Below are positions 1 through 10,505 of a stretch of DNA of 64,000 bases, in pieces; the first letter of the stretch is position 1; each line of letters starts with the position of its first letter. The DNA lies in contig NZ_JQEC01000039.1 of NCBI RefSeq assembly GCF_000764185.1, positions 1 to 64,000 of the forward strand. Reading direction: 5' to 3'. Both the position numbers and the translations under genes were made by a program. Origin of the DNA: Colwellia psychrerythraea. GTDB lineage: Bacteria; Pseudomonadota; Gammaproteobacteria; Enterobacterales; Alteromonadaceae. The notes beneath the pieces were generated by a model. It was not told the origin of the DNA, made no database searches, and saw only the letters and a list, made by a program, of their open reading frames with translations.

Positions 1-1
1 T

Positions 2-1132
2 TTTTTTTTTAGTAAACAAAACAAAAAGAAGCCTTCAAAACACCAATATTCCAGTTTAGTTGATAAACATAATTTGGCTCATAGCACTCAACGAAAAAAA
101 TCGACAGCGATAAGGGCAATTAACCAAGAGTTTATTGATGAAAGTACAATATTTAAAACCCCACCGCTAGATAAAGCTAATATTACTCCTGTTGTCCCCG
201 AAGGATTTTTATCCTTTAAGGTTTTCACACCTAAAATGCTAGGTAGTAAACAGCAACAAGTTGTTTCAGATATTATTCAATCCTTTAGAAAGCCTCACCC
301 ACTCTTGTTTCCGCTAACACAAAGAACATTTGAACCAAATGAATTATTTGAGCTCATTAAAACAGACGCAGAGATAACGGCAAAAATACTAAAAGCTGTC
401 AACTCCTCTATGTTTTCGGTGCAGAAGCCAATTACTGATATTCACCATGCCATTATATATATGGGGGTTGGGAAAGTTAAAAGTATTGCTTTGCAATGCA
501 CTATGAACAAAGGGGTGAAGTTTACTGATAAAGCTCAAAACGAAGCCTATAATAAATTATGGAAAGCGAGCTACTTAGCTAGTTCATTTTGTTTATTGTT
601 CGCTAAAGAGACTGGGGAGAATAATCCTGCTGAATTAGCAACACATTGCTTACTTTCTTATTTAGGCGATTTAGCAATACTTTCTTACAAGCCCTCACTT
701 GCGAGTTATTATCTTGGCAACTTTACTTTATTCGAACGCACTAAGGTCTTTCAAGCATCACTGGGAATAAATTCAGCAATAATTGGTAAATTCTTGGCCC
801 AGCAATGGCAATTACCTTTATCTATTGAGTCTGGCATAGAGCACAGTATCTTACCCTTGACTAATTCAATGGCAAGTAGTGACATTCCTGATGATAAACT
901 GAGACAATTACTATTGTGCTACCTTGCCTGTCGCCTTGGTGATCTAGTTGCTTTTAATGGCTTGAACGAAGTGCCGGCACTTGAAAACGTCAGCTTTGAA
1001 TCCTTAGGAAAGGTTGAGTTTTATTACACTCAAAAGAATATTCAAAATACTGACTTTACAAAGATAAACTTAATTGTAGCTAAGCCTGATTTTAGGAAAA
1101 GAATTAATAAAATTATTAGTAAAATAAACTAG
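2..1132 (+). CDS. HDOD-domain signalling protein, 5' end outside window
   Basis: The frame ending at 1132 is open to the left edge with no stop, so the true start is probably upstream. A TTG at 74 would give 352 residues but has no clear ribosome binding site. The N-terminal part is lysine/serine rich and low in complexity. From about residue 75 of the TTG form there is an HDOD-type helical domain (His-Pro near its start, then 'DAEITAKILKAVNSS', a typical HDOD signature), and the domain runs to near the C terminus. HDOD proteins are catalytically degenerate HD relatives found in signalling, often tied to c-di-GMP or stress responses. The specific role here is unknown. The gene converges on cobA. 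Confidence 0.75.
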   Translation, partial: FFFSKQNKKKPSKHQYSSLVDKHNLAHSTQRKKSTAIRAINQEFIDESTIFKTPPLDKANITPVVPEGFLSFKVFTPKMLGSKQQQVVSDIIQSFRKPHPLLFPLTQRTFEPNELFELIKTDAEITAKILKAVNSSMFSVQKPITDIHHAIIYMGVGKVKSIALQCTMNKGVKFTDKAQNEAYNKLWKASYLASSFCLLFAKETGENNPAELATHCLLSYLGDLAILSYKPSLASYYLGNFTLFERTKVFQASLGINSAIIGKFLAQQWQLPLSIESGIEHSILPLTNSMASSDIPDDKLRQLLLCYLACRLGDLVAFNGLNEVPALENVSFESLGKVEFYYTQKNIQNTDFTKINLIVAKPDFRKRINKIISKIN

Positions 1133-1204
1133 GTCATTCATCTTTTATTCATAATGAAATTACCTGAAAAACCGACCTAGCCTAATAAATTAAGCGCTTT
1201 ATTA

Positions 1205-2008
1205 TTAAGCTGGTATTTCAGGGCTTAAGTAGCCTAGGTTAGTTAGTTGTTTACTTTGGAAAATACCAACAACATCACCAATAACAATCAAGCTCGGTGG
1301 CTTTATATTATGTAACGCTACCAGCGCAGTTAAGTTTGCTAAGGTACCTTTTACCACTTGTTGGTCTTGGTGAGTACCTTTACGAATTAACGCTGCTGGT
1401 GTATTCACATCGCGACCAGCTTGTATAAGTTGAGCGGTAATTATTGGTAAACTTTTTATGCCCATATAAAAAACAATTGTTTGTTCTTTATCATTTAACG
1501 CCTGCCAAGGTAGGTCTAATGCACCATTATCTTGCACATTACCGGTGATGAAGGTGCAACTTCGAGCAACTTTTCGATGTGTTAACGGGATGCCAGCATA
1601 ACTAGTACAGGCTGATGCCGCAGTCATTCCTGGGACAATATGACAAGCGACGCCGTTGCTTAATAAGAACTGAGCTTCTTCAGATCCTCGACCAAAGACA
1701 AAAGGATCCCCGCCTTTTAATCGAACTACTTTTTTACCCAATAAAGCGTTATCAACTAATAATTGATTAATGCCTTCTTGTGGAACTCTATGATCTGCTT
1801 GCTTTTTTCCAACATATATTTGTTGGCAATCTCTAGGCAATAACGCCATGATAGCAGCACTAACTAATCTGTCATAGATAACAACCTCAGCTTGCTTTAT
1901 GAAGCGATAGGCTTGCATGGTGAGTAAATCAGGATCACCAGGGCCCGCGCCAACTAGGGCTACTTCTCCAGCGATGAAGGCTTGTTTTGTACTATTAATA
2001 TTTTCCAT
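1205..2008 (-). CDS. cobA: Uroporphyrinogen-III C-methyltransferase (SUMT)
   Basis: SUMT transfers two methyl groups from SAM to uroporphyrinogen III to make precorrin-2, the branch point to siroheme and cobalamin. The glycine-rich 'VGAGPGDPDLLT' near the N terminus, 'RLKGGDPFVFGRG' and 'VPGMTAASA' are family signatures. It is a stand-alone SUMT of usual length, without the CysG dehydrogenase/chelatase part. An in-frame TTG at 2023 exists, but the ATG at 2008 is preferred because an AAGAGAG sequence sits just upstream of it. The other B12 genes in this window (32.7-38.3 kb) are for uptake, so siroheme for sulfite/nitrite reduction is the more likely need. It lies downstream of suhB, separated by a strong terminator. 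Confidence 0.9.
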   Translation of the reverse strand: MENINSTKQAFIAGEVALVGAGPGDPDLLTMQAYRFIKQAEVVIYDRLVSAAIMALLPRDCQQIYVGKKQADHRVPQEGINQLLVDNALLGKKVVRLKGGDPFVFGRGSEEAQFLLSNGVACHIVPGMTAASACTSYAGIPLTHRKVARSCTFITGNVQDNGALDLPWQALNDKEQTIVFYMGIKSLPIITAQLIQAGRDVNTPAALIRKGTHQDQQVVKGTLANLTALVALHNIKPPSLIVIGDVVGIFQSKQLTNLGYLSPEIPA

Positions 2009-2056
2009 GTGCTCTCTTAACAAAATGTACTTATGACTACCTAGTTAGCTTAAAGC

Positions 2057-2104
2057 AAAAAAAGCGCCACAGTGACCTTATTGTATCAAGGTTACTGTGG
2101 CGCT
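2057..2104 (-). terminator. Rho-independent terminator after suhB
   Basis: Arms at 2063-2079 and 2088-2104 pair over 17 bp (one G-T pair) around an 8-base loop. On the minus strand the stem is followed by a run of seven T. It lies 42 bp beyond the suhB stop and just before cobA, so it insulates cobA from suhB transcription. Confidence 0.9.
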
Positions 2105-2145
2105 TAATATTATTCTGCTATTACTTAAGCAAAGCTTGACAATAA

Positions 2146-2949
2146 TTACTTGCTAAGCGCATCACCTAAGTGAGGACGAATTTCTTTTAATACGTCTTTT
2201 AATATACGGGTATTAGCTGCAACGATATTGCCAGATTGTGTATGGTTATGGCCACCAGTAAAGTCAGTTACTAAACCACCAGCTTCAATAATCAATAGTT
2301 CACCAGCAGCAGTATTAAATGGCTTAGTACCAATTTCGAAGAAACCATCAACACGGCCGGCTGCTACATAAGCAAGATCGAGTGCGGTTGAACCTGTACG
2401 GCGCATATCAGCTGATTTTTGGAATAAGGCTGAGAACATTGCCATGTAAGCAAGGCTATGTTGTTTGTGTTTAACAGGGAAGCCGGTAGCTAATATAGTA
2501 CCTGAGATTTCTTTGTTTTTATTTACACGGATTCTAAAACCGTTTAGCTGTGCACCTTTACCACGACTCGCTGAGAATAATTCGCCACGAATGGGATCAA
2601 AGATAACTGCTTGGTCTAATTTGCCTTTTACTTTTAAAGCAATGGAAACGGCAAAGTGTGGGATACCTTTGATGAAGTTGGCTGTACCATCTAGTGGATC
2701 GATAATCCATTGGTAATCGTCATCACTGCCTTTTAAAATACCAGACTCTTCACCGATAATAGTATGTTCTGGATATGATTTACGAATAGTCTCAATAATG
2801 GCTTCTTCAGCGTTAAGATCAACACTGGTGACGAAATCGTTAGTTCCTTTAGATTGTATTTCAACTTTATCAAGTTGCTCCATAGAGCGAACGATAACTT
2901 TACCTGCTGTACGCGCTGCGCGCACGGCAATATTTAGCATGGGATGCAT
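2146..2949 (-). CDS. suhB: Inositol-1-monophosphatase SuhB
   Basis: 267 residues, normal for SuhB. It starts 'MHPMLNIAVRAAR', nearly the same as the enterobacterial protein. Metal-binding motifs of the Li+-sensitive phosphatase family are present: 'GEESG' and 'DPLDGTANF' in the first half, and the aspartate-containing segment 'TGSTALDLAYVAAGR' further on. The family hydrolyses inositol phosphates. In E. coli SuhB also joins the rRNA antitermination complex, a role that cannot be judged from this sequence. It is divergent from trmJ, the arrangement seen in many gammaproteobacteria. Confidence 0.95.
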   Translation of the reverse strand: MHPMLNIAVRAARTAGKVIVRSMEQLDKVEIQSKGTNDFVTSVDLNAEEAIIETIRKSYPEHTIIGEESGILKGSDDDYQWIIDPLDGTANFIKGIPHFAVSIALKVKGKLDQAVIFDPIRGELFSASRGKGAQLNGFRIRVNKNKEISGTILATGFPVKHKQHSLAYMAMFSALFQKSADMRRTGSTALDLAYVAAGRVDGFFEIGTKPFNTAAGELLIIEAGGLVTDFTGGHNHTQSGNIVAANTRILKDVLKEIRPHLGDALSK

Positions 2950-3292
2950 AATAGAGTACCTATTTGTAAATAATTTTTAAAAGAACATTACATTTCCAAG
3001 CAAACATTGTCTTGAAAATCGAGCGCGCAAAGTATAGCAAATAAAAAATCATTAAGCGATAGTCTTGAACTAAAATCTGATTAATAACTGAACATATAGG
3101 TCAGGAAGTTTTTTTATAGAGAAAAAAAGACTATTAAATATCAAATTGCCATAGATAAATATGCCTATTAAGCGTGCTTTTTGTTAGCTACAGCAGTAAT
3201 CTTCTATGGTAGAATACTGGCCATCTAGATGGGTTAGATATCCTAGTTAATCAAACTAGGCAATCCAATTAAACATACAAGTAGAGTAAAAG
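2950..3292. promoter_or_regulatory. Divergent promoter region suhB / trmJ
   Basis: This 343-bp spacer holds no convincing gene. Two extended -10 elements can be seen: TGCTATACT on the minus strand (plus-strand positions 3031-3039) facing suhB, and TGGTAGAAT at 3207-3215 facing trmJ. Neither has a good -35 at the right distance, which is acceptable for extended -10 promoters. The assignment is by inspection only. Confidence 0.4.
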
Positions 3293-4102
3293 ATGTCAGG
3301 TTCTCAGCAAAGCAATACCCCAGGTTCATTATTAGACCGCGTTAAAATAGTTTTAGTTAATACCTCCGATTGTCGAAATATTGGTAGTGCGGCACGCGCT
3401 ATGAAAACAATGGGATTAAGCCAGCTTGTATTGGTTGACCCTATTGAAATGCCTAATGGCCAAGCACAAGCATTGGCTGCTGGTGCCACAGACGTATTAG
3501 CTAATGCTAAAGTTGTTAGTACTTTAGCTGAAGCTATTGAAGATTGTGGCTTAGTGGTTGGTACAAGTGCTCGTTCACGTACATTACCTTGGCCTATGCT
3601 TGAGCCAAGAGGTTGTGGTGAGAAAATGATTGCCGAGGCGGATGAATACCCGGTAGCACTTGTGTTTGGCCGAGAAAGCAGCGGTTTAACTAATGAAGAG
3701 TTACAACTTTGCCATTTCCATGTGCAAATACCGGCAAATCCAGATTACAGCTCGTTGAACCTTGCTATGGCGGTACAAACCTTAAGTTATGAGGTACGTA
3801 CCAGTTATTTATTGGCACATGATCAAAATTACCAAGAGCGCAGTACTGGCAATGGTAAATTAGTTGCTAAAACTAAGAGCGAAGATGAAGAACTTTATCC
3901 TGTAGTTGAAGAGACAGAACGTTTTTATCAGCATTTTGAAAAGGCACTTAAAGCCACTGGTTTTATAGTAGAAAATCACCCAGGTTTAGTGATGACTAAG
4001 CTTAGACGCTTATTTAACCGTGCTAGACCTGATATTAAAGAAGTTAAGATGATGCGTGGGATTTTTGCCTCAATGGAAAGGTCTAGTAAAGATAAGTCGT
4101 AA
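3293..4102 (+). CDS. trmJ: tRNA (cytidine/uridine-32-2'-O)-methyltransferase TrmJ
   Basis: A SPOUT-class methyltransferase of 269 residues. The N-terminal half carries the SpoU signatures '[19 protein letters not shown]', '[15 protein letters not shown]' and '[17 protein letters not shown]', which form the SAM-binding trefoil knot. The C-terminal ~100 residues are helical, as in TrmJ. The enzyme 2'-O-methylates position 32 in the anticodon loop of several tRNAs. It is followed 56 bp later by cysE and then iscR in the same direction, the usual order in vibrios and relatives. Confidence 0.93.
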   Translation: MSGSQQSNTPGSLLDRVKIVLVNTSDCRNIGSAARAMKTMGLSQLVLVDPIEMPNGQAQALAAGATDVLANAKVVSTLAEAIEDCGLVVGTSARSRTLPWPMLEPRGCGEKMIAEADEYPVALVFGRESSGLTNEELQLCHFHVQIPANPDYSSLNLAMAVQTLSYEVRTSYLLAHDQNYQERSTGNGKLVAKTKSEDEELYPVVEETERFYQHFEKALKATGFIVENHPGLVMTKLRRLFNRARPDIKEVKMMRGIFASMERSSKDKS

Positions 4103-4158
4103 CAGTCGTAGTGATTAAAAATAATTTGTCACTTAAAAGAAAGTAGAAGGAATAATTT

Positions 4159-4968
4159 ATGTTTAGCCGTATCAAAGAAGATATCAATAGTGTCTTTGAT
4201 AGAGATCCAGCCGCTCGCACCAGTTTTGAGGTTATTCTTAATTACCCTGGCTTACATGCAATTTGGATTCATCGATTAAGTCATAGATTATGGCGAGCGG
4301 ATTGGAAGCTATTAGGGCGTGTGATATCAACCTTTTCTCGTTGGTTAACAGGAATTGAGATTCATCCTGGTGCTAAGTTAGGTCGCCGAGTTTTTATCGA
4401 CCATGGAATGGGAATCGTTATTGGTGAAACCGCTGAAATTGGCAATGATGTCACGCTTTATCATGGTGTTACCTTAGGTGGTACTAGTTGGAAAGCTGGC
4501 AAACGCCATCCTACCTTAGAAGATAATGTAGTTATTGGTGCTGGTGCTCAAGTACTTGGCCCTATAACTATCGGTAAGGGCGGTAAAGTAGGCTCTAACT
4601 CAGTGGTCGTTAAAGACCTACCAGCCAATGCTACAGCGGTAGGTATTCCTGGAAGAATCGTTCCGGATAAGCCTAGTAAAGGTGAAGGTCAACAACGAGA
4701 AGCAGCCGCTAAAAAATATGGCTTTGATGCCTACGCTGTTTCACATGACAATCCGGATCCGGTTGCCAAGGCTATTGGCCGTTTACTCGATCATGTGCAC
4801 CTAATGGATGATAGAGTAAGTGCTCTTTGCAAAGAAATAAACGTTCTCGGTGGCAATATCTGTGATAAAAATTTACCTGAATTAAGAGTGGGTGAGTTTG
4901 TTGAAGATGAAAAGGCGGCCGCTGAACGTCGAGAAAATAAAGTGGCTAGCTTTGATCCAGAAATTTGA
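4159..4968 (+). CDS. cysE: Serine O-acetyltransferase
   Basis: Acetylates L-serine with acetyl-CoA, the first committed step of cysteine synthesis. An N-terminal helical domain (about residues 1-65) is followed by the left-handed beta-helix hexapeptide region ('[23 protein letters not shown]', '[16 protein letters not shown]', '[15 protein letters not shown]'), with the catalytic His in 'IDHG'. The C-terminal tail is long and charged, with a C-terminal Ile ('PEI') that suits docking to CysK. It lies directly upstream of the iscR operon, fitting a supply of cysteine to IscS. SD-like AGAAGGAA precedes the ATG. Confidence 0.93.
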   Translation: MFSRIKEDINSVFDRDPAARTSFEVILNYPGLHAIWIHRLSHRLWRADWKLLGRVISTFSRWLTGIEIHPGAKLGRRVFIDHGMGIVIGETAEIGNDVTLYHGVTLGGTSWKAGKRHPTLEDNVVIGAGAQVLGPITIGKGGKVGSNSVVVKDLPANATAVGIPGRIVPDKPSKGEGQQREAAAKKYGFDAYAVSHDNPDPVAKAIGRLLDHVHLMDDRVSALCKEINVLGGNICDKNLPELRVGEFVEDEKAAAERRENKVASFDPEI

Positions 4969-5051
4969 TTCTTAGCATTTCATCGCCCCCCAAATAATAG
5001 TTGAGTAAAACAGTCAAGTATTACTTTTCGCTTGACACTTCATGGTGTACA

Positions 5052-5108
5052 ATACTTGAGTAATTTACTAGGGTATATATTTGACTAATCCGTAGGGTTA
5101 TGTAAAAT
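5052..5108 (+). promoter_or_regulatory. IscR-box-like sites and promoter of the isc operon
   Basis: 5052-5076 matches the E. coli type 1 IscR consensus (ATASYYGACTRWWWYAGTCRRSTAT) at all but about three positions. A second, weaker copy with a good left half (TTGACT) begins at 5077. A plausible sigma-70 promoter is TTGACT (5081-5086), 16-bp spacer, TAAAAT (5103-5108), so the second site would cover the -35. This is the geometry expected for negative autoregulation by [2Fe-2S]-IscR. Confidence 0.65.
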
Positions 5109-5225
5109 GCGCTGAATTTGCAAGCGAAGGCATTTAATTAATGCGCTTTTGTCAAATAGCTTTAATTTAGTTGTCCTACTAAATTGATACATTGAATACA
5201 CCAACGAAGTGTTTGAGAGCAGATT

Positions 5226-5732
5226 ATGAAACTTACCTCTAAAGGTCGTTACGCAGTTACTGCCATGTTAGATGTTACTATTCATGCAGTGTCTGGACCT
5301 GTATCTTTGGCCGATATTTCTGAACGCCAAGGTATATCTTTGTCATATTTAGAGCAACTTTTTTCTCGTTTACGCAAACAAGGACTAGTAACTAGTGTTC
5401 GTGGTCCTGGTGGCGGATATCGATTGGGCCGGTGCTCAGCGGAAATTGCTGTCGCAGATGTTATTTGTGCAGTAAATGAAAGTGTTGATGCAACTAAGTG
5501 CTCAGGTAAAGGTAATTGCCAGGATGGCGAACAATGTTTAACTCACTCCCTTTGGGAAGGGTTAAGTCAACGAATTGAAGAATTCTTGCAAAATATCAGC
5601 TTATCAGAACTAGTCGCTAAGCGTGATGTGAAACAAGTTTCTAAACGCCAAGATGAGTTGCATATAAATGCACATAAAAGCATCGCCTTAGAAACATTAA
5701 TAACCACAAAAAATGTAATGCACGACTGGTAA
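5226..5732 (+). CDS. iscR: Fe-S cluster-sensing transcription factor IscR
   Basis: An Rrf2-family regulator of 168 residues. The winged helix is N-terminal (about 1-70, '[10 protein letters not shown]', '[28 protein letters not shown]'). The [2Fe-2S] ligands C92, C98, C104 and H107 are at the same positions as in E. coli. With a cluster bound it represses the isc operon through type 1 boxes; two such sites lie upstream. The C-terminal ~25 residues are variable. It is the first gene of iscRSUA-hscBA-fdx. Confidence 0.96.
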   Translation: MKLTSKGRYAVTAMLDVTIHAVSGPVSLADISERQGISLSYLEQLFSRLRKQGLVTSVRGPGGGYRLGRCSAEIAVADVICAVNESVDATKCSGKGNCQDGEQCLTHSLWEGLSQRIEEFLQNISLSELVAKRDVKQVSKRQDELHINAHKSIALETLITTKNVMHDW

Positions 5733-5780
5733 CAACTTGTCGTGTCGTATTAAAGATTTACCATCGGAGAGAGTTAGCGA

Positions 5781-6995
5781 ATGAAGCTTCCTATATATTT
5801 TGATTATTCAGCAACAACACCAGTAGATAAGCGTGTAGCTGAAAAAATGATGCAATACATGACTAATGACGGTCATTTTGGTAACCCTGCGTCACGTTCA
5901 CATAAATTTGGTTGGCAAGCCGAAGAAGCAGTTGATATTGCTCGTAATCAAATTGCTGAATTAATTAATGCTGACCCACGTGAAATTGTTTTCACTTCAG
6001 GTGCTACCGAATCAAATAACCTTGCTATTAAAGGCGCTGCTAACTTTTATCATAAAAAAGGTAAGCACATAATTACTAGCAAAACGGAACATAAAGCCGT
6101 ATTAGATACTTGTCGTGAATTAGAGCGCCAAGGTTTTGAAGTAACGTACCTTGATCCTGAAGAAAACGGCTTAATTGATTTGAACAAGCTGAGTGATGCT
6201 ATGCGTGATGACACTATTTTAGTGAGTATTATGCAAGTGAACAATGAAATTGGTGTTATTCAAGATATCAGTGAAATTGGTGAGATGTGTCGTGCTCGTA
6301 AAATTGTTTTTCATGTTGATGCCGCGCAAAGTGCCGGTAAAATTAATATCGACATGCAAGTTTTGAAAGTTGATTTACTGTCAATATCAGCTCATAAGAT
6401 GTACGGACCAAAAGGCATTGGCGCGTTATATGTGAGTCGTAAGCCGCGTATTCGCTTAGAAGCGCAAACACATGGTGGCGGACATGAACGTGGTATGCGT
6501 TCAGGTACTTTAGCAACCCATCAAATTGTTGGTATGGGTGAAGCATGTCGAATAGCTAAAGAAGAAATGGCACAAGATCAAGCACATGTTACGGCAATGC
6601 GCGATCGTTTATGGGCCGGCGTAAATAGCATGGAACAAGTATTTATTAACGGTGATGCGGATAAACGCTACCCGGGCAACTTAAATGTTAGTTTCAACTT
6701 TGTTGAAGGTGAGTCACTCATCATGGCATTGAAAGACTTAGCCGTATCTTCAGGTAGTGCATGTACATCAGCAAGCCTAGAGCCGTCTTATGTACTTCGT
6801 GCATTAGGTCTAAATGATGAAATGGCGCATAGCTCAATTCGTTTTAGCTTTGGCCGTTTTACTACGGAAGAAGAAATTGATTATGCAATTGACCTAATTA
6901 AAGGTGCAATTGGTCATTTACGTGACATGTCACCGCTTTGGGAAATGTTCAAAGACGGTATCGATTTAGATTCAATTGAATGGGCTGGCCACTAA
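5781..6995 (+). CDS. iscS: Cysteine desulfurase IscS
   Basis: A PLP-dependent enzyme that takes sulfur from cysteine as a persulfide and passes it to IscU and other acceptors. 404 residues, as in E. coli. The N-terminal '[11 protein letters not shown]', the PLP lysine in '[14 protein letters not shown]' and the mobile catalytic cysteine loop '[21 protein letters not shown]' are all intact. A GGAGAGAG ribosome binding site precedes the ATG. The 139-bp gap to iscU contains an imperfect hairpin (arms 6997-7005 and 7020-7028). Confidence 0.97.
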   Translation: MKLPIYFDYSATTPVDKRVAEKMMQYMTNDGHFGNPASRSHKFGWQAEEAVDIARNQIAELINADPREIVFTSGATESNNLAIKGAANFYHKKGKHIITSKTEHKAVLDTCRELERQGFEVTYLDPEENGLIDLNKLSDAMRDDTILVSIMQVNNEIGVIQDISEIGEMCRARKIVFHVDAAQSAGKINIDMQVLKVDLLSISAHKMYGPKGIGALYVSRKPRIRLEAQTHGGGHERGMRSGTLATHQIVGMGEACRIAKEEMAQDQAHVTAMRDRLWAGVNSMEQVFINGDADKRYPGNLNVSFNFVEGESLIMALKDLAVSSGSACTSASLEPSYVLRALGLNDEMAHSSIRFSFGRFTTEEEIDYAIDLIKGAIGHLRDMSPLWEMFKDGIDLDSIEWAGH

Positions 6996-7134
6996 TCTAA
7001 ACATTGCTTTATATAGAAGAATGTTTAGTAAAATAGTTCAGCACTTTAGATATTATTTAGTGTCAAATAAGTAGTAGTTAGTTAATTGTCTGGAAATTAG
7101 CTAATAACAATTTGGCACAATTTAGGAGAGTAAC

Positions 7135-7518
7135 ATGGCTTACAGCGAAAAAGTTATAGATCATTATGAGAACCCACGTAACGTAGGTTCAATGGATAAA
7201 AATGATCCATCGGTAGCAACCGGTATGGTTGGCGCACCTGCATGTGGTGACGTGATGAAGTTACAACTTAAAATTTCTGATGACGGCATCATTGAAGATG
7301 CAAAATTCAAAACTTACGGTTGTGGTTCTGCGATTGCTTCAAGTTCATTAGTAACAGAGTGGGTTAAAGGTAAATCAATTGAAGAAGCTGGCGAAATTAA
7401 GAATACCGCCATTGCTGAAGAGTTAGCTTTACCACCGGTAAAAATTCATTGCTCTATTTTAGCTGAAGATGCTATTAAAGCAGCTATTGCTGATTATAAG
7501 AACAAACAAGGTAAATAA
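7135..7518 (+). CDS. iscU: Fe-S cluster scaffold IscU
   Basis: The scaffold on which IscS-derived sulfur and iron are assembled into [2Fe-2S] clusters. 127 residues with the three conserved cysteines (C37 in 'GAPACGD', C63 in '[12 protein letters not shown]', C106 in 'KIHCS'), the stabilising Asp39, and the LPPVK motif recognised by HscA. A strong TAGGAGAG ribosome binding site precedes the ATG. Only 11 bp separate it from iscA. Confidence 0.97.
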   Translation: MAYSEKVIDHYENPRNVGSMDKNDPSVATGMVGAPACGDVMKLQLKISDDGIIEDAKFKTYGCGSAIASSSLVTEWVKGKSIEEAGEIKNTAIAEELALPPVKIHCSILAEDAIKAAIADYKNKQGK

Positions 7519-7529
7519 CGGAGAAAACA

Positions 7530-7853
7530 ATGTCTGTTACCATGACACCTGCAGCAGCTGAACGAGTTCAATCTTTCATGCAAAATCGTGGCAAAGGACT
7601 TGGGCTTCGCTTAGGTATTAAAACTACCGGTTGTTCAGGTTTAGCCTACGTGCTCGAATTTGTTGATGATTTAAATGAAGATGATCAATTGTTCAATATT
7701 GATGATGTTAACATTATCATTGACGAAAAAAGCTTGGTTTACCTCGATGGCATCGAGCTAGACTTTGTTAAAGAAGGCTTGAACGAAGGTTTTAAATTCA
7801 CCAATCCAAACGCCAAGGGCGAGTGTGGGTGTGGTGAAAGTTTTAATGTATAA
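7530..7853 (+). CDS. iscA: A-type Fe-S carrier IscA
   Basis: 107 residues with the three cluster/iron ligands of the A-type family: one Cys in '[16 protein letters not shown]' and the paired C-terminal cysteines in 'GECGCGESF'. It delivers Fe-S clusters to apo-targets, mainly [4Fe-4S]. It is preceded by GGAGAAAACA and lies 11 bp after iscU, so the two are probably co-translated. A 164-bp non-coding gap separates it from hscB. Confidence 0.96.
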   Translation: MSVTMTPAAAERVQSFMQNRGKGLGLRLGIKTTGCSGLAYVLEFVDDLNEDDQLFNIDDVNIIIDEKSLVYLDGIELDFVKEGLNEGFKFTNPNAKGECGCGESFNV

Positions 7854-8017
7854 TCTCTTTGCAACTTGATTCAATTACAGCGTTGAAAGTGCTTATTGAC
7901 TAACGTCAACTCCGCGCTTTTGCCTTGTACTTGAACCAAGTTCCTTCGAGTTTAAAATATTACTAAGATTAAGCTTATTATAGATAGCTTTTAGACCCTT
8001 TTTTCTAGGTATAAGCA

Positions 8018-8545
8018 GTGAATTACTTTCAATTATTCAACATAGAAACCTCTTTCGATGTCGATTTACAACAACTTTCATCAAATTATCAAACCTTGCA
8101 AAAGGCTGTGCATCCTGACAAGTTTGCCCATGCATCCGAGCAAGAGCAGCGAATAGCTGTACAAAAATCTGCGCACATTAACGACGCTTACCAAACACTG
8201 AAAAGCCCATTACAACGTGCCCAATATATTCTTGTGCTACGTGGTGTGGAAATGCCGAACGAACAGCATTCTTTCCAAGATATCAGCTTTTTGATGCGTC
8301 AAATGGAACTGCGTGAAATGCTGGAAGAAATTAGGCATTCGAGTGATGTTGATGCAGCATTGCTTGAAGTTCAAAGTGTGTTGTCGACAGAATACTTACA
8401 GCTTTCTAAAATGATGAGAGCACAGATAAGTGAAAATAATGCAGCATCGAATAGTGCAGCATGCGATAATTTACGTAAATTAAAGTTCTACCAAAAACTA
8501 AATGTTGAAGTAGATCGTCTTGAAGATAGCTTATTTGAAGACTAG
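8018..8545 (+). CDS. hscB: Fe-S biogenesis J-protein HscB
   Basis: The co-chaperone that brings IscU to HscA and stimulates its ATPase. 175 residues with a GTG start. The N-terminal J domain begins 'NYFQLFNIETSFDVD' and holds the HPD tripeptide in 'AVHPDKFAHASE'. The C-terminal half is the three-helix IscU-binding domain. It is followed by hscA after 61 bp. Confidence 0.94.
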   Translation: MNYFQLFNIETSFDVDLQQLSSNYQTLQKAVHPDKFAHASEQEQRIAVQKSAHINDAYQTLKSPLQRAQYILVLRGVEMPNEQHSFQDISFLMRQMELREMLEEIRHSSDVDAALLEVQSVLSTEYLQLSKMMRAQISENNAASNSAACDNLRKLKFYQKLNVEVDRLEDSLFED

Positions 8546-8606
8546 CGTGGCTAGTAAGCACTTCAATACTTATTATTAACCTTAACTAAATCATTAAATT
8601 AACATC

Positions 8607-10469
8607 ATGGCTTTATTACAAATTGCAGAACCCGGTCAAAGTACCGTTCCTCACGAACATAGATTAGCTGCAGGCATCGATCTTGGTACCACAAATTCCT
8701 TAATCGCAAGTGTACAAAGTGGCAACGCAACTACTTTAAGCGATGATCAAGGCCGTGATATTTTACCCTCTATTGTGAGCTATCAGGCTGATAATATTTT
8801 AGTTGGCCAAACAGCTCAAGCGTTAAGCATTGAAGATGCTCAAAATACCATTACTTCTGCAAAACGCTTAATAGGGCGTTCACTGCCTGATATTCAAGGT
8901 AAATACCCATCTTTGCCTTATGAATTTTGTGGTGATGAGAATCACCCTGAAATTATGACCAGACAAGGCGCTGTTAACCCAGTGCAAGTATCGGCAGAAA
9001 TATTAAAAGCCTTAAACTTAAGAGCCCAAGCGGCATTAGGTGGTGAGCTAACTGGCGTTGTTATCACAGTGCCTGCTCATTTTGATGATGCACAAAGGCA
9101 AAGTACTAAAGATGCAGCGAAATTAGCTGGTGTAAACGTTTTGCGCTTATTAAATGAACCAACAGCAGCAGCGGTGGCTTACGGATTAGATTCAGGCCAA
9201 GAAGGTATTATCGCTGTTTATGACTTAGGTGGTGGTACATTCGATATTTCTATTTTACGGCTAAACAAAGGTGTCTTTGAGGTTTTAGCAACCGGTGGTG
9301 ATTCTGCACTTGGTGGCGATGATTTTGATGTAGCTATAGTAGACTACTTTGTTGAGCAAGCGGGTTTAGTAAGACCTTTATCTCCATCGTTAGAGCGCCA
9401 ACTGATGCAACAAGCATGTTTTGCTAAAGAGCAACTAACGGATAATGAACAAGTTGATATCAGCATTGCTTTAGATAATGGCAAAGATTGGGCGATAAAA
9501 CTGAGTAAAACTCAGTTGAATGAGCTTATAGCCGCATTAGTTAGCAAAACCTTGCGTGCTTGTCGTCGTACGCTTAAAGATGCCAGTATCACAGTTGATG
9601 AAGTGATAGAAATTGTTATGGTTGGCGGCTCAACCCGCGTTCCATTAGTACGCAGTGAAGTTGAAAAGCACTTTAATAAAAAGCCTTTAACGTCAATTGA
9701 TCCTGATAAAGTGGTTGCTATTGGTGCAGCTATTCAAGCTGATATTTTGGTGGGTAATAAGCCAGATAGTGATATGTTATTACTTGATGTAACTCCTTTA
9801 TCGCTTGGTTTAGAGACTATGGGTGGCTTGGTTGAAAAAGTGATTCCTCGCAATACCACCATACCAGTCGCAAAGGCGCAAGAATTTACTACCTTTAAAG
9901 ACGGTCAAACAGCTATGGCTGTACACGTATTACAAGGTGAACGTGAGCTTGTTGATGATTGCCGTTCACTAGCTCGTTTTGAACTACGCGGTATACCGGC
10001 AATGACGGCTGGTGCAGCACATATTCGTGTAACCTTTAAAGTTGATGCTGATGGTTTATTATCGGTATCTGCAATGGAAAAATCTACTGGTGTAGAATCT
10101 AGTATTGAGGTTAAACCTTCATTTGGCCTTGATGACAATCAAATTAGTCAGATGATTAAAGATTCGATGACTAATGCAGCTGATGATATGCAAGCGCGTA
10201 TGCTCAAAGAGCAACAAGTAGAAGCTTCACGCGTGATAGAGTCGGTACAAGCAGCTTTAGTAGCTGACAGTAGATTACTTAATAGTGATGAAGTTCTCAT
10301 GATTGAAAACGCCATTAAATTACTTGCACAAGTTAGTCAAGGTATTGAAATTAAAGCGATAGAAAATGCGCTTGATAAATTAAACGACAGCACAGCAATA
10401 TTTGCTGAACGCCGTATGGATAGTTCAATTAGCCAAGCCCTTGCGGGTCAGGCAGTTGATAAAATTTAG
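8607..10469 (+). CDS. hscA: Specialised Hsp70 chaperone HscA
   Basis: An Hsp70 dedicated to cluster release from IscU. 620 residues, as in E. coli HscA. ATPase-domain signatures are present: '[12 protein letters not shown]', '[15 protein letters not shown]', '[14 protein letters not shown]' and '[13 protein letters not shown]'. The linker/substrate-binding start '[17 protein letters not shown]' follows at about residue 390. It lacks the long acidic EEVD-type tail, and context separates it from DnaK. It sits between hscB and fdx. Confidence 0.96.
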   Translation: MALLQIAEPGQSTVPHEHRLAAGIDLGTTNSLIASVQSGNATTLSDDQGRDILPSIVSYQADNILVGQTAQALSIEDAQNTITSAKRLIGRSLPDIQGKYPSLPYEFCGDENHPEIMTRQGAVNPVQVSAEILKALNLRAQAALGGELTGVVITVPAHFDDAQRQSTKDAAKLAGVNVLRLLNEPTAAAVAYGLDSGQEGIIAVYDLGGGTFDISILRLNKGVFEVLATGGDSALGGDDFDVAIVDYFVEQAGLVRPLSPSLERQLMQQACFAKEQLTDNEQVDISIALDNGKDWAIKLSKTQLNELIAALVSKTLRACRRTLKDASITVDEVIEIVMVGGSTRVPLVRSEVEKHFNKKPLTSIDPDKVVAIGAAIQADILVGNKPDSDMLLLDVTPLSLGLETMGGLVEKVIPRNTTIPVAKAQEFTTFKDGQTAMAVHVLQGERELVDDCRSLARFELRGIPAMTAGAAHIRVTFKVDADGLLSVSAMEKSTGVESSIEVKPSFGLDDNQISQMIKDSMTNAADDMQARMLKEQQVEASRVIESVQAALVADSRLLNSDEVLMIENAIKLLAQVSQGIEIKAIENALDKLNDSTAIFAERRMDSSISQALAGQAVDKI

Positions 10470-10505
10470 GTTAGGCGAAAGCCTCGTAAGCAGAGAATAA
10501 ATAAA

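Noticed and set aside
1129..1180. CTAGGTC...GACCTAG inverted repeat between the HDOD gene and cobA
   Set aside because: Arms are only 7 bp with a 38-base loop and no T tract, so a terminator is not supported.
6997..7028. Hairpin between iscS and iscU as a terminator or small RNA
   Set aside because: A 9-bp AT-rich stem with a 14-base loop and no T run. It could affect mRNA stability, but this cannot be shown from sequence alone.
7896..7909. TTGAC-TAAC-GTCAA palindrome between iscA and hscB
   Set aside because: Short, without a promoter around it, and in a position where an operator inside the operon would be unusual. No support beyond symmetry.
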